Origin: Ciona savignyi
Lineage: Eukaryota > Chordata > Ascidiacea > Phlebobranchia > Cionidae
Direction: 5' to 3'
Assembly (NCBI GenBank): GCA_000149265.1
Contig: CH003443.1
Coordinates: 237,073 to 301,072 of the forward strand
DNA length: 64,000 bases
Shown here: in pieces, positions 1 through 10,800 of the stretch
Layout: each line of letters starts with the position of its first letter
How positions within the stretch are numbered: the stretch's first letter is position 1
The notes under the pieces: generated by a model
Told to the model about the DNA's origin: nothing
Databases searched by the model: none
The model's input: only the letters and a program-made list of their open reading frames with translations
Program-made: the position numbers and the translations under genes

Positions 1-1669
1 GACCGCAAGTAAAACAAAGAATCGTGGTATCGGTTTTGGGGAACAACCAACAAATTGGTTCGACCAGTTTCAGCTGTGAGGAACTTAAAGTCGCAAGGGT
101 AGGAGGATACGTGTTGATATTACCGGAACGAAAAATTATTTTAAAAAATTATTAAAAATTTGGTTAAGTTTTGCGTGTTCTAACCGCTGTAGTTTTATTT
201 TTTTACATAATTTCTACGTCTTGATTACTCCTATTTTTATTTTCAAAAATTGAATTCTGTCGTTTTTACGTTTTTACATTCTTCATTTGAATTAATTGAT
301 TACAAAGAAACCTTGGTTAATTAAATATCCCGCTATTTTGTTGCCGCATATAGGTAATGAAACCTGCTATATATATACGAAATGATTTATGCTTTATGAT
401 GTGAGATGACGTGTTCTACAGGTAATATGCGGGTGGTATAAGCTTCTTAACAATCAGCTCGGAAGAAAGAAGAACGTGAGATCGAGACCAGGTGAGCGAG
501 ACATGGGAATAATAACGATGCAATCGACTAATTTTCGACAATAAGCGACAAGATCTTGACTCTCATTGTAATGATAGCCATTCGTCCATAAATAACTCAC
601 AACACACAAAACAACTAGATTCTAAACCGCTTCACAAATTCTTAATTCCAGAAACAAAGCGATACCACACCGCAAAACTCTGCATTATGCCAAACTGGGT
701 ATCGGATCAAACTCACCACAATTCGATGAAACAACTGGACAATTTATACAAAACTTCGATAAAAAAGGTCAGAATCAACAGCAGTATATATAGTTAAGTT
801 GATTTGCATTCCTTCGAGCTACGCTCCTTGCATTATCATCCTAGGATAGCTCGTGTTTGGCTAAAACAACACACTTTCACGTCATATAATATAGTCGATT
901 TTTGTAGTTGTTATACCATGTGTATATAGTTCATAGAGAACTCGATGTAATTTATAAATAACTTGTTAACATATTTAAACAGCTGCGACGGGTAGAACAG
1001 GGTATCGTTGCTTGGTTTTGAACAGGTCTCTTAAATTAACGATTGCAATGTTCTTTTTCTCGTTTGGACCTGACATCTGTGCTTTGTTATATAAAGCTAT
1101 GTGTGTCTGATTGTGTAGAAGATGCCATTTTGTACTGGTTGGGATAGGACCTAGAAAGGTTAGAATTTCAGATAATTGTCTTTCGTGTTGCCGTTTGCTC
1201 GGTAAATACTGTGGTGCCAAAACACAAAGGATTGTTGACATGCGGACTACCTTATGTAAGCAATTGTAATTAAAGTAGGCCAAGTGAAAAACTATGATCA
1301 GTATAAGATACGTCACGAATGTAGCGAATTGTCAGTTGCTATCTTGCTTGTCAGGCTTGCTCAAGGTCGCTTTGATTTGGCTCCATCAGAGAGAAAAATT
1401 TTGCTTTTTAATAAGATAAGGAATTCGTTTCAAGTTTTTAGAAACGAACTGGAAAGTATTCGGTTGGAAGTTTTAATAAAAAACAAATGGTAATTTTCCA
1501 ATTAAAATACAATTAACAAGGAATCGAAAAAATTGATAAATTGGGTAACTTTGGGGTCTGGTCTCTATGCATTGAAAATATATACTCCTCAAGAAGTTCT
1601 ACGATTAGAGTTGTAAATTTGTTACAAACTCAATTACAAATGTTTTTTTATTTACCACACACCTAGTTA
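1..1669. other. Upstream region without a recognised gene
   Basis: No conserved protein was recognised here. Around 150-260 there is a fragment resembling the repeat family at 8729-8885 (a GTGTTCTAAC segment followed by T-rich sequence). A purine-rich stretch at 455-491 ends in a plausible donor (CAG then GTGAGC), so it could be an untranslated leader exon of the RGS gene. Short open frames at 975-1316 (- strand) and 1284-1493 (+ strand) show no family motif. Leader exon is inference; the rest is simply unassigned. Confidence 0.4.
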
Positions 1670-3632
1670 ATGAAAATTAAATTACAGACTGTAATAAATC
1701 CAATCAACCAACTAAGCCGCGATAGAAAGCAAGACAGTCGATTAGAACAAGATATGTTGAACAAAAACCTTGATTTTCTTACATCACCGTCGAAAGAAAT
1801 CCTTCCGTCACCGGTTATAGTCCGGCCAAGGATCAGACTTGCAGTTGAGCGACGAGCAAAGGAGGTTGTAAGAAGTTCGAACAGATCTGCTTCTGGTGCC
1901 GGAGCGAGCACTGCAACGCACACTGCGATAACACCGACAGGTCGCAAGCACTTACGACCCAAGTACTACACCCCGGAAGATATCATGACATCTCGGCTAA
2001 GTTATTCGATTCTGGAACAAGTTTGTTCAACTCCGGATTTCAAAGGACAATCGTCATCAAGAACCATCGACGTCAAACATGACGTCAATAGTTCGACATC
2101 GTCAGAAGGTTACCACAGTAACAGCGATCCCGATACAACAATGGCGACGAATAAATTCCACCTGGGAAGTGACGTAGATAAAAGTGACGTTAAAATGTTC
2201 GAGAATCAAATGAAACGACCGCTGAGCAGACGCTTGTCATTGGACAGTTTGATGCAGTTTAAAGAAAAAGTTGACTTCGAGTCGCCGACTCAATTAAAGG
2301 TTGAACGTAATACGTGGAACGATAATGAAAGAAACTCAAAATCGAACGCTTTGTAAGTATAGTTTTTTAGGAGTTAAAACACAAAAACACATCAAATAAA
2401 AAAGTTTAAAATCTTCTCAGGTCAAATTTGATGACGTGGTTTCAACAACGAAAAATTCCCGAAGCAGAGAAGAATGCGAAATCATTAAAAAAAGAAAACT
2501 TCCACCGGCGAACTTCGATTCAAGGAAAAGCGATTAATAAATCTCGTTTCCGTAGAAGTTTAAGCATGAGGAAGCACAAGAAGTAAGTAGCTCGTTACAT
2601 TGATGTTGGTGGGAACCTGGTGATCCCGTGTTCGATTTCAACCCCGCTTGAGTATTTTTCAGTTATACGTTTCCAAAGAAAGTTTTTGTTTTAAACCAAT
2701 TAAAATTATAAACTAAATGTATATATATTAACACATCTTAAACTGGTCTTCAATTCACAGAAATAACCGGAGTGAAAGTAATGTAAAACCGACAACATTA
2801 GATGATGTTCTGTCAAATAAAGGTGGGTGGTTCGACTTGTGTTATTGGATTTATCTATTGGTCGTATTTACAATTTAACTATTTCAACAGCTGCATGTAT
2901 AAATGCAGCAATACATATATTTTGAAAGATGTAACTTTTATTACAGGTTGTTTTTACCCGTATTTTGAATCCATTATGTGCTGGTCGGTTAGGCCGTTTT
3001 AATATAAAATTGTAAATTGGGCTCATCAACTTTTAGGCCGCACAATCGTTATTCTGTAATCGAAAAATTGACGAAGCTAATACCCATCTGCTCGTATACA
3101 TACCCAAATCTAACCTTGTCTTTGTATTCCAGCCAGCACCACTTCATTCAGAGAGTTCCTGGTCAGTGAATTTAGTTCAGAAAATCTCGATTTCTGGCTT
3201 GAATGTGAAGAATATAAATCTCTAAAACCTTGCAAACTGAAAAAGGTGGCGAACCAAATATACGTCGAGTACCTCGCCCCTGGTGCTGATAAGCAGGTTT
3301 GTCTTTATAAGTAAACAAATCCACTTTACTTTAAGGTCTGGCAGATTAGTCTGGTGGATGGTAGTACATGTAACACTCGCGTTAACCGTTCGACTAAATG
3401 ATCTTACTTTTTAGGCGTGTTTGGCAATTGAAATCTTGCATATATGCTATTTCTATGAATTATCTAACGAGTCCCTCTCCAGGTAAACTTGGATTCGCGA
3501 ACAAAGGAACTTACCTGGTCCAAGATCGCAACCCCAAGTTATGCGACTTTCGATGTAGCTCAAACCCACATATTTAACCTCATGCAGACCGATTCCTTTA
3601 CTAGGTATAAGAGATTTTGCAAGCTTTCTTAA
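1670..3632 (+). CDS. RGS-domain protein (regulator of G-protein signalling)
   Basis: Five exons join in phase: 1670-2352, 2421-2582, 2761-2822, 3133-3296 and 3483-3632, about 406 residues. RGS proteins accelerate GTP hydrolysis on G-alpha subunits and so end GPCR signals. The first half is a long serine-rich, low-complexity region with no recognised domain. The RGS domain begins in exon 3 (TLDDVLSNK) and continues with FREFLVSEFSSENLDFWLEC in exon 4 and VNLDSRTKELTW plus FDVAQTHIFNLMQTDSF in exon 5, matching RGS helices 2 to 8. The chosen ATG follows a possible acceptor (CACCTAG) at 1666, so an upstream untranslated exon is likely. The last helix is odd: reading straight on gives YKRFCKLS and a stop, while a possible donor at 3605 (GTATAAG) could lead to an exon I did not find. 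Domain assignment is firm; the C-terminus is not. Confidence 0.85.
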
Positions 3633-3668
3633 AATACTGATTTGTTTTTAGTATATGTTCCATTTTTT

Positions 3669-3674
3669 AATAAA
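3669..3674 (+). terminator. Polyadenylation signal AATAAA
   Basis: AATAAA lies 37 bases after the stop codon of the RGS gene and supports ending the transcript here without another exon. Confidence 0.5.
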
Positions 3675-3832
3675 TACATTTGATGGTTATAATTCTGCGT
3701 GATTAGTTATTCTGTCTAATGGCAATTTCTGGTGCAGTGGTTTGACCCAGTGGATTAAAATTGCTTGCGACACCAGAACAATCGACGAAAATCTATCGCT
3801 GAATACGGGCTCGAGAATCCTGCCATCAAATA

Positions 3833-3995
3833 AGGATAGTATATTCATGTGTATTCCCGTGAATGTGAAAATCCATGTGGTTAACACACGGGCAATCGTC
3901 TGATCACATTGCGCCCACCGTCGGGTAACAGGAGCTATTGCAGTGCGTTGTATCTAATACAGATGTTCCTTCAAGTTGGTAAACCCATTGTTACG
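3833..3995 (-). mobile_element. SINE family A, head-truncated copy
   Basis: The tail (TTAACACACGGGCAATCG read on +) and central block CCGTCGGGTAACAGGAGC are clear. The tRNA-like head is missing. Confidence 0.75.
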
Positions 3996-4092
3996 CCGCC
4001 CTTCGACGGGCCTGACTGGTCACTCGGAGTGACGTAACTGGGGTTTTTAGACTCAACTTGTCCTCAGTGCAAATCCTCAGTGCAAAAGTTAA

Positions 4093-4131
4093 ATGTGCCT
4101 CGAGTGTAAAAAGGTTGTGGAGCACTGAGCT
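4093..4131 (+). mobile_element. hAT-like element, end fragment
   Basis: The segment ends in GGTTGTGGAGCACTG, matching the terminal inverted repeat of the intact element at 39096-39360. No partner end was found to the left. Confidence 0.45.
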
Positions 4132-6858
4132 AGCTGACCGACTTGCATGAAATTTACAAGGAACAATAAAAGTTTTTTTTTGTGTGTGCGTTATTTATTT
4201 TCCACACAAGTAATAATCGAGTGTTAAGTAATCGAAAATGTGAGGTTCTTTTATTTTAAATATTAGTCCAGCCAGTAGCCCGCCGGGTCGTTACTTAAAT
4301 GGGTTTGTCACACAAACTGTCCTTAAGCAAGTCAGTTAGCAAACATGTTAACCATATAGGCATCATTCTATGCAATAATTTTCACGAGTTTAGAGTAAAC
4401 AAATGCAAAAATGTATCACAAAGCCAAAAGGAGAAAAAATGACGAAAACGTAAAATATTGATCCACGTTTCTGGCCAAAATAAAAGGCCCTTTTCTGTAT
4501 TAGCACACCTTACATAGAAGCATAATTTATTAACAAAAAAATCTGACATTTAAACTTATCATTCTTTTCAAATCAAGAATTATAATATATTGTATACAAA
4601 TGACAATTCAAAGCAACTAAACTATATAGGTTAAATAAGAAATTGACAACGAAAAAGTAAATTACCATAACAAATATAAGATTAAAAGGTATATTTGAAC
4701 TGAATATTTGTGCCGGATAATTTCTCATCGACCAGAGAATCAATGAGTTCTGACTGGTTCATCGTGAATTTTGTTTTCCAGCCACCGACTTCACCTATCA
4801 ATACAAATTACAGTTACAAAATCCGTTGGGTGTTTTATTGTGGCTGGATGTTATGGACATGTTGCAAGACTAAAAAGCGATGTCTCGGCTAAATTATAAT
4901 GTTACAGCTACATTTGCGTGTCGCTTGACACAACAGCGCTTTTTGGTTTTACCCAGGAATACACCGTATTTCTTAGTTTAATATTTTTTATCAACGGTGA
5001 CAAATTATGTGTTAGTGACGGCTCGATCACTTGGCCTGCCAGTCTAAGAATGAAATAATGTTGACATCGGATACACAGTTAGGCAATTGGGAAAAATAAA
5101 TAGTTGTGATTCTTAGATTCACCTCGGCGGTTTAAAAGGAGCTATTGCAGTATGTTACTTATGATGGAAATAGTTCATGTTCAACCCATTAGTCTTTTGT
5201 GTTTAAGCAATGTCTGCAAAATCCACAATTGATCAGCTATAAGCTTAAAGCACGGTGTTGGATATAATCCCCCTACCTTTCGGTTGACATCCCAATGCAC
5301 TACCACTCAGTCAACCAAGCATGTTCAAATGAATAAATATCTCTACTGTTTCATTGCTATACATTTTACACACATTTTTTCACATGCCATACATTTTACA
5401 CACATTTTTAAGTTACACCGTGGGATTAAACATGTAACCTTCCAGCTTGTGGCTACTTTAACAAACCATATTGCTGGGCAGTCCAACAATAAACTTTTCA
5501 CTTCACAAAGTGCACCATAGTCATATGCCACTCTCTTTTGTTTAATTTTTTAATAAAAAGTATGGCTTTGTACAATAGGGTGGGAATATTTTCACCTTTT
5601 CTCATTACTCCAATGTCGTATTTTAATTGTTCCTGAATGCCTTCCACTTGGTCAAAAACTATTGCATTTCGTTTAAATAATTTAAAACTTTACGTATTTT
5701 CGGAAAAAAAAACAATAACCCATTGGATTAAGGCAATCTTCGCTAATTGCCTAACCCAGTACTCCGACTGGACAGTTGTTTCTATTCTAAAATCGCCTCC
5801 TTGTTAATTAAGCTAGCCGACGTCACCCAACAACTGTGTTTTCTTGCCCGCCTTCCGAGGTTTATTACATTTTGTAATTAAAGCGTCTATAGGTTAATTA
5901 AAGCCACAAGATGAATGTTTCGCTTTTTTAATATCAAATGGGATTATTACGTCCATTTAGGATTAAAACAACGAGTTGGCATCCACTGTTAATGTGCAGA
6001 TGGCAACAACGACAGTTTTATAATGGATAATCATGAACCTATTAATCCTCTGTGGCGCTTTGGGTTATTTGGGAACGGTATAGCGCCTATCCTTTTGCAT
6101 GTATTTACAAACTTTTGTTTCTCATTTCGTTTCTAAGAAACAATTTTACTTTTTTGAAAAAATTTTTCTAACCGTTAAAGTGGGTAGGATTGTTGCTGGT
6201 TTGGTGGCTATGACTAGCACTAGATCGACCCAAAGTTCCCTAGCTATTGAGGCTTTAAAATTGACTTTACAAATCAGATCTTCGTCAAGGAGGGGTAATT
6301 TTATTCTTGACTACACGCAGGCACAGAAGAAATTGTCCTCTGCCCTTTACTCGTTGAAAGGTAAAAAACGTCCTTTCAGCGCTACGGCATAAATTGTATA
6401 TTTCGTAATACGTTTAACTCTTAGCGTTCAAAATGGCGGTTTCGGCGATAAAGTTACTGCATTAGTATTGAGCGTTATATTGTTACTTGTTGAGCGGTAA
6501 AGCGTTTATAATAATAATTCTAAGCGAGAAGGCGTTAAAAGGTGGGCCTTCCGCCGATTGGGACGGGTCAACAATCTTTTAAAATGTAAAGTTGTTTGGC
6601 CTTATGGTTCCAGGTGTGGGCTCTATGCTGGGAGAATAATGACGTCATATTCTGTACAGTACACATTGACTGGCGAATACTCCGCACCTCTTAAGTGTTA
6701 AATGCTATGCAATCTGGGCGGTATGTCTTTACATGGGCAAAATTATTTGCAAATTTTTAAATTTTGCAGAATTGATAGAAAGGGAACCGTCTGCAAGTTG
6801 AACAACACAACGGACGGCAAAGAGCATGCCAATAGACATGTCAGCGTAAGTTATTATG

Positions 6859-6965
6859 ATATTCATGCTTATCCCCGTGAACTGAAAAACGCAAGGGGCG
6901 TTATCGTTAACACACAGGCAGCCGTCAGATTACCTTGTCGGGTTACCGAAGCTATTACAGCGCCA
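6859..6965 (-). mobile_element. SINE family A, tail fragment
   Basis: ATTCATGCTTATCCCCGTGAA to the CGAAGCTATTACAG block matches the family in reverse orientation. The sequence is diverged, so it is an old copy. Confidence 0.65.
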
Positions 6966-7315
6966 AATAGAAAATTTATCTTAGTGTTGCTGATATTTTT
7001 GTAGCAGGTCAACCATATTGTATTTCGAGATGTTATGGTGTTATATATTTCAGTCTATACATACCGGAAAGATGTTAATAATTATGGATGGAAACCATTA
7101 GCAGATTTGGTCAATCTATCAAATGAGTCTGCCGAGATAACTTCTTACTGGTACATTAAATCATTTGGTAGTGATGGGGAATCCCCACGCGGACTATTGA
7201 ATGTAGGTTGACTGATTCCAGACATCCAACCACATCCTTGTTTAACGTTTTATGTGCGGATGGTGACTTTAACATACCGTTATACAGCAAGGACAAAGGC
7301 AGAACACAAACTTTT

Positions 7316-7440
7316 ACGGTCGTGTGGCCGAATGGTTAGCGCGACCCATACATATACCGACTTCTATACACATACGGTCCTAATGCCGAGCCCATCATGG
7401 GTTTAAAACTTGGATCAATAAAAAAAATTACAAAAAGAAA
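7316..7440 (+). mobile_element. SINE family B (tRNA-Ser/Leu-like), copy 1
   Basis: The unit starts GTCGTGTGGCCGAATGG, with a good pol III A box (TGGCCGAATGG). About 80 bases later it has a B-box-like segment (GGGTTTAAAACTTGG), followed by an A-rich tail. The spacing between boxes is longer than in a type I tRNA, and the middle (ACATATACCGACTTC) is shared among copies, so this is a dispersed element and not a functional tRNA gene. Confidence 0.65.
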
Positions 7441-7685
7441 AAAAAGGAACACAAACCTCTTAAACCTAGTCTGATTAGAAGGAGTAGAAGAATAACTTCC
7501 ACCAGTAGTAATGTGTTGTTAAAAATAAAATCTGTAGTTTTAAATGCTAGGCGGCTATATAAGCATTATCACTCTAATCTACTGCAAGCTTGCAAGTTAA
7601 GATCCATTGGTTAATTTAAATCAAAACAATTACTGGGTTATAATATAACGAAGCGCAGACACCACATATCCCACTATGTACAAAG

Positions 7686-7691
7686 TTTATT
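7686..7691 (-). terminator. Polyadenylation signal for NUP214
   Basis: AATAAA on the - strand lies about 150 bases beyond the NUP214 stop codon at 7843. It gives a short 3' untranslated region. Confidence 0.5.
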
Positions 7692-7842
7692 GACAAATTT
7701 CGTTAAGGATTTAAACAATGAACATAATTCCAAATGTAAAAATTTAGTTTTTTCATTTGCTTAGCATTTTCGATTTCGCCAATCATTAATAAAGATTGTT
7801 CTTGTTGATTGAGATTGAGCACCAGTTTGCAAATCGCCTTGT

Positions 7843-10800
7843 TCACCTCCATCCAGAAAATGATGGTTTGCTGCATTACAATAAGCAATGTTATAAGATA
7901 TGTAATAGGATATTCATGTTTATCCCCGTGAATGGGAAAACCAAGAGGGTTAACACACGGACAATCGTCAGATCACCTCGCGCCCACCGTCGGGTTACCA
8001 AAGCTATTGCAGTAAGTTAATGTATATTACTCAGACAATTCAATTTAGTAGAGCCCTAGCTAAATGCACTGCCCAAAGATACAACCAGCTGGTTAGCGAC
8101 TAGTTTCAAAACTACATTGTTAAAATTTGTTTTGAAGGGACAAAATGCAAATAGATTATCTTCACTACTCACTTATCGGTTGCTTGAGATTGAGAGCCGA
8201 ATGCAGTCGGTTGACTTGCGCTACCGAATGTTGAACCGAACGACGGGCTGGCTGCGGATCCAAAACCACCAGTGTTGCCGGATCCAAATGCCCCAGTGTT
8301 GCCGGATCCGAATCCCCCAGTGTTGCCGGATCCGAATCCTCCAGTGTTACCAGATCCAAATCCACCAGTGTTGCCGGATCCGAATCCACCAGTGTTGCCA
8401 GATCCAAATCCACCAGTGTTGCCAGAACCAAATCCCCCAGTGTTGCCGGATCCAAATCCCCCAGTGTTGCCGGATCCAAAACCACCAGTGTTGCCAGATC
8501 CAAAACCACCAGTGGTTCCAGACCCAAATCCTGCAGTGGTTCCAGATCCAAAACCACCACCAGTGTTAGCAGCTAAGGCGCCAAAACCAAGACTTTCAGT
8601 GTTCGAAAATCTGCAAAAATAGAACAAATGAAGAAAGTAAAAGATGCAAATATGGTTTCTTCCAATAACCTCGTTTAAGCGAGAGTTTTTTGTTTTTTTT
8701 ATAAACAATTAATTTTTTTATTTGGGTTTAGTGGCTACGTCTAATTATACCAAATTTTAATAATTTATTCTTTTTTAGACGTGTTCTAACAACTGTTGTT
8801 TTGCCGTTTTTTCCCGTTTTCCAAATTTTTTTCTAAAGTCCTGCTTTGTGTTTTCATCTTGGAAACAAAAAATAAACTAAACTAAAGTACTAAATACAAA
8901 CTGACCAAACCACTTTGTACCAGTGGCAACACTGAAAATATGAAATCATAAAAATGAAACGTACGACGAGAAGCCAAATGGTTTGTCACTGGGTGTCGCT
9001 GTAGCACCAAACGCCGGTGAGGCAGCCGAACCGAAGCCCCCGAAACTTGGGGGTGAACCGAAGGTGGGTTTTGCCCCAAACCCAGCTGAGCCTCCAAAGA
9101 CAGGTGGAGTACCAAAACCTGTGGGTGGATGGGATTAATATGACGCGGTGGATTTATACAGGACACCATTGGGTTAGGCAGTGCTCATAGGTTAAGATAG
9201 GATATTCATGTTTATCCATGTGAAATGGAAAACCAAGGGGGTTAATACACGGGCAATCGTCAGATCACCTAGTGCCCACTGTCGGATTAGTTATTGCAGT
9301 GTGTTGTGTATGATTCACAGGTTTTTTTTATTTTAGTAGAACCAATTACTCTGCTGGGTTCAATGTCTGTTGACAAGGACACAACCGACTATCTGGTGAC
9401 CAGCCTCATCAAATTGTATGTGCAGTAATGTTTGGAAAATATCAAGTTTTACAATCAAACCAACAAGTCATCATAGTAACTTCAACACCCCCCCCCCCAT
9501 GCCCCCACAAAATCCCCCAACCCACCACCACCACCACCGCCAGCTGCTGGTTTCGCAAATGCATTGTCCTGTGGCTGTGATGTCACGGAGCCAAAGACAC
9601 TCGGCTTCCCGAACGCAGGTTGTTGTCCGAACGTGGAGAACGACCCAGTGTTGCCAAACAACGATTTGTTTTCAGTGGCTGAAAAAAAGTGATGACCATA
9701 CAATTCTTACTGCTAATGGAGCTTATATGTAGGTGAGTTTGTGAAGTGAGTAATTGGATTTGTGAAAAGTGGAGCTTATATCCAGGTTGATTTGTGAAGT
9801 GAGTAATTGGATTTGTGAAAAGTGGAGCTTATATCCAGGTTGATTTGTGAAGTGAGTAATTGGATTTGTGAAAAGTGGAGCTTATATCCAGGTTGATTTG
9901 TGAAGTGAGTAATAGGATTTGTGGAAAGTGGAGCTCATATCCAGGTTGATTTGTGAAGTGAGTAATTGGATTTGTGAAAAGTGGAGCTTATATCCAGGTT
10001 GATTTGTGAAGTGAGTAATTGGATTTGTGAAAAGTGGAGCTTATATCCAGGTTGATTTGTGAAGTGAGTAATTGGATTTGTGAAAAATGGAGCTTATATC
10101 CAGGTTCTTTTGTGTAATGAGTAATAGGATTCGTGGAAAGTGGAGCTTATATCCAGGTTCTTTTGTGTAATGAGTAATAGGATTCGTGGAAAGTGGAGCT
10201 TATATCCAGGTTCTTTTGTGTAATGAGTAATAGGATTCGTGGAAAGTGGAGCTCATATCCAGGTTCTTTTGTGAAGTGAGTAATAGGGGTGTATGGAAAG
10301 TGGAGCTTATATCCAGGTGAGAAAAATCTATATGGGAATCCCAGTAAAACAACTTACATGCTGATGATTGTGTGGAAGCAGCGAATGGATTTGCATTGGA
10401 AGCTTCACGTGGTGTGGAACCCAATCCACTGAAGAAGCCACCCCCTCCGAATGATGGATTGGAAACACTGGGAAATGTGGGGAAACACTGAATATTTGCG
10501 GTTTGGAAACACTGGGAAATGTGGGGAAAGACTGAATATTTGCGGATTGGAAACACTGGGAAATGTGGGGAACACGAAATATTTGCGGATTGGAAACACT
10601 GGGGAATGTGGGGAAACACTGAATATTTGCGGTTTGGAAACACTGGGAAATGTGGGGAAACACTGAATATTTGCGGATTGGAAACACTGGGAAATGTGGG
10701 GAACACGAAATATTTGCGGATTGGAAACACTGGGGATTATAAGGAAGGAAACACTTAATATTTGCGAATTCGTCAGACGCATTGGGTGTCTATCAACGAA

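Larger units (their letters stand above)
3633..7842. other. Intergenic stretch between two convergent genes
   Basis: No gene recognised. It holds reverse SINE pieces at about 3833-3995, 5120-5222 and 6859-6965, a hAT end at about 4093-4131, and a tRNA-like repeat at 7316-7440. The open frame at 6099-6392 (97 residues, basic C-terminal half) has no recognised motif and no splice support. TGACGTCA occurs at 6640. Confidence 0.5.

Noticed and set aside
1284-1493. A 69-residue leucine-rich frame upstream of the RGS gene
   Set aside because: It starts at GTG with no ATG in frame near the start, and no splice site links it in phase to the RGS exons.
6099-6392. A 97-residue frame with a basic C-terminal half
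   Set aside because: No family match, no in-frame neighbours, surrounded by repeats. Left unassigned.
7316-7440. A functional tRNA gene
   Set aside because: Pol III boxes are present, but the spacing is too long and several diverged copies exist, so it is a SINE.
8272-8622. Proline-rich forward frame with PVLPDPNP units
   Set aside because: Antisense shadow of the GGFGSGNT array in NUP214 exon 37.
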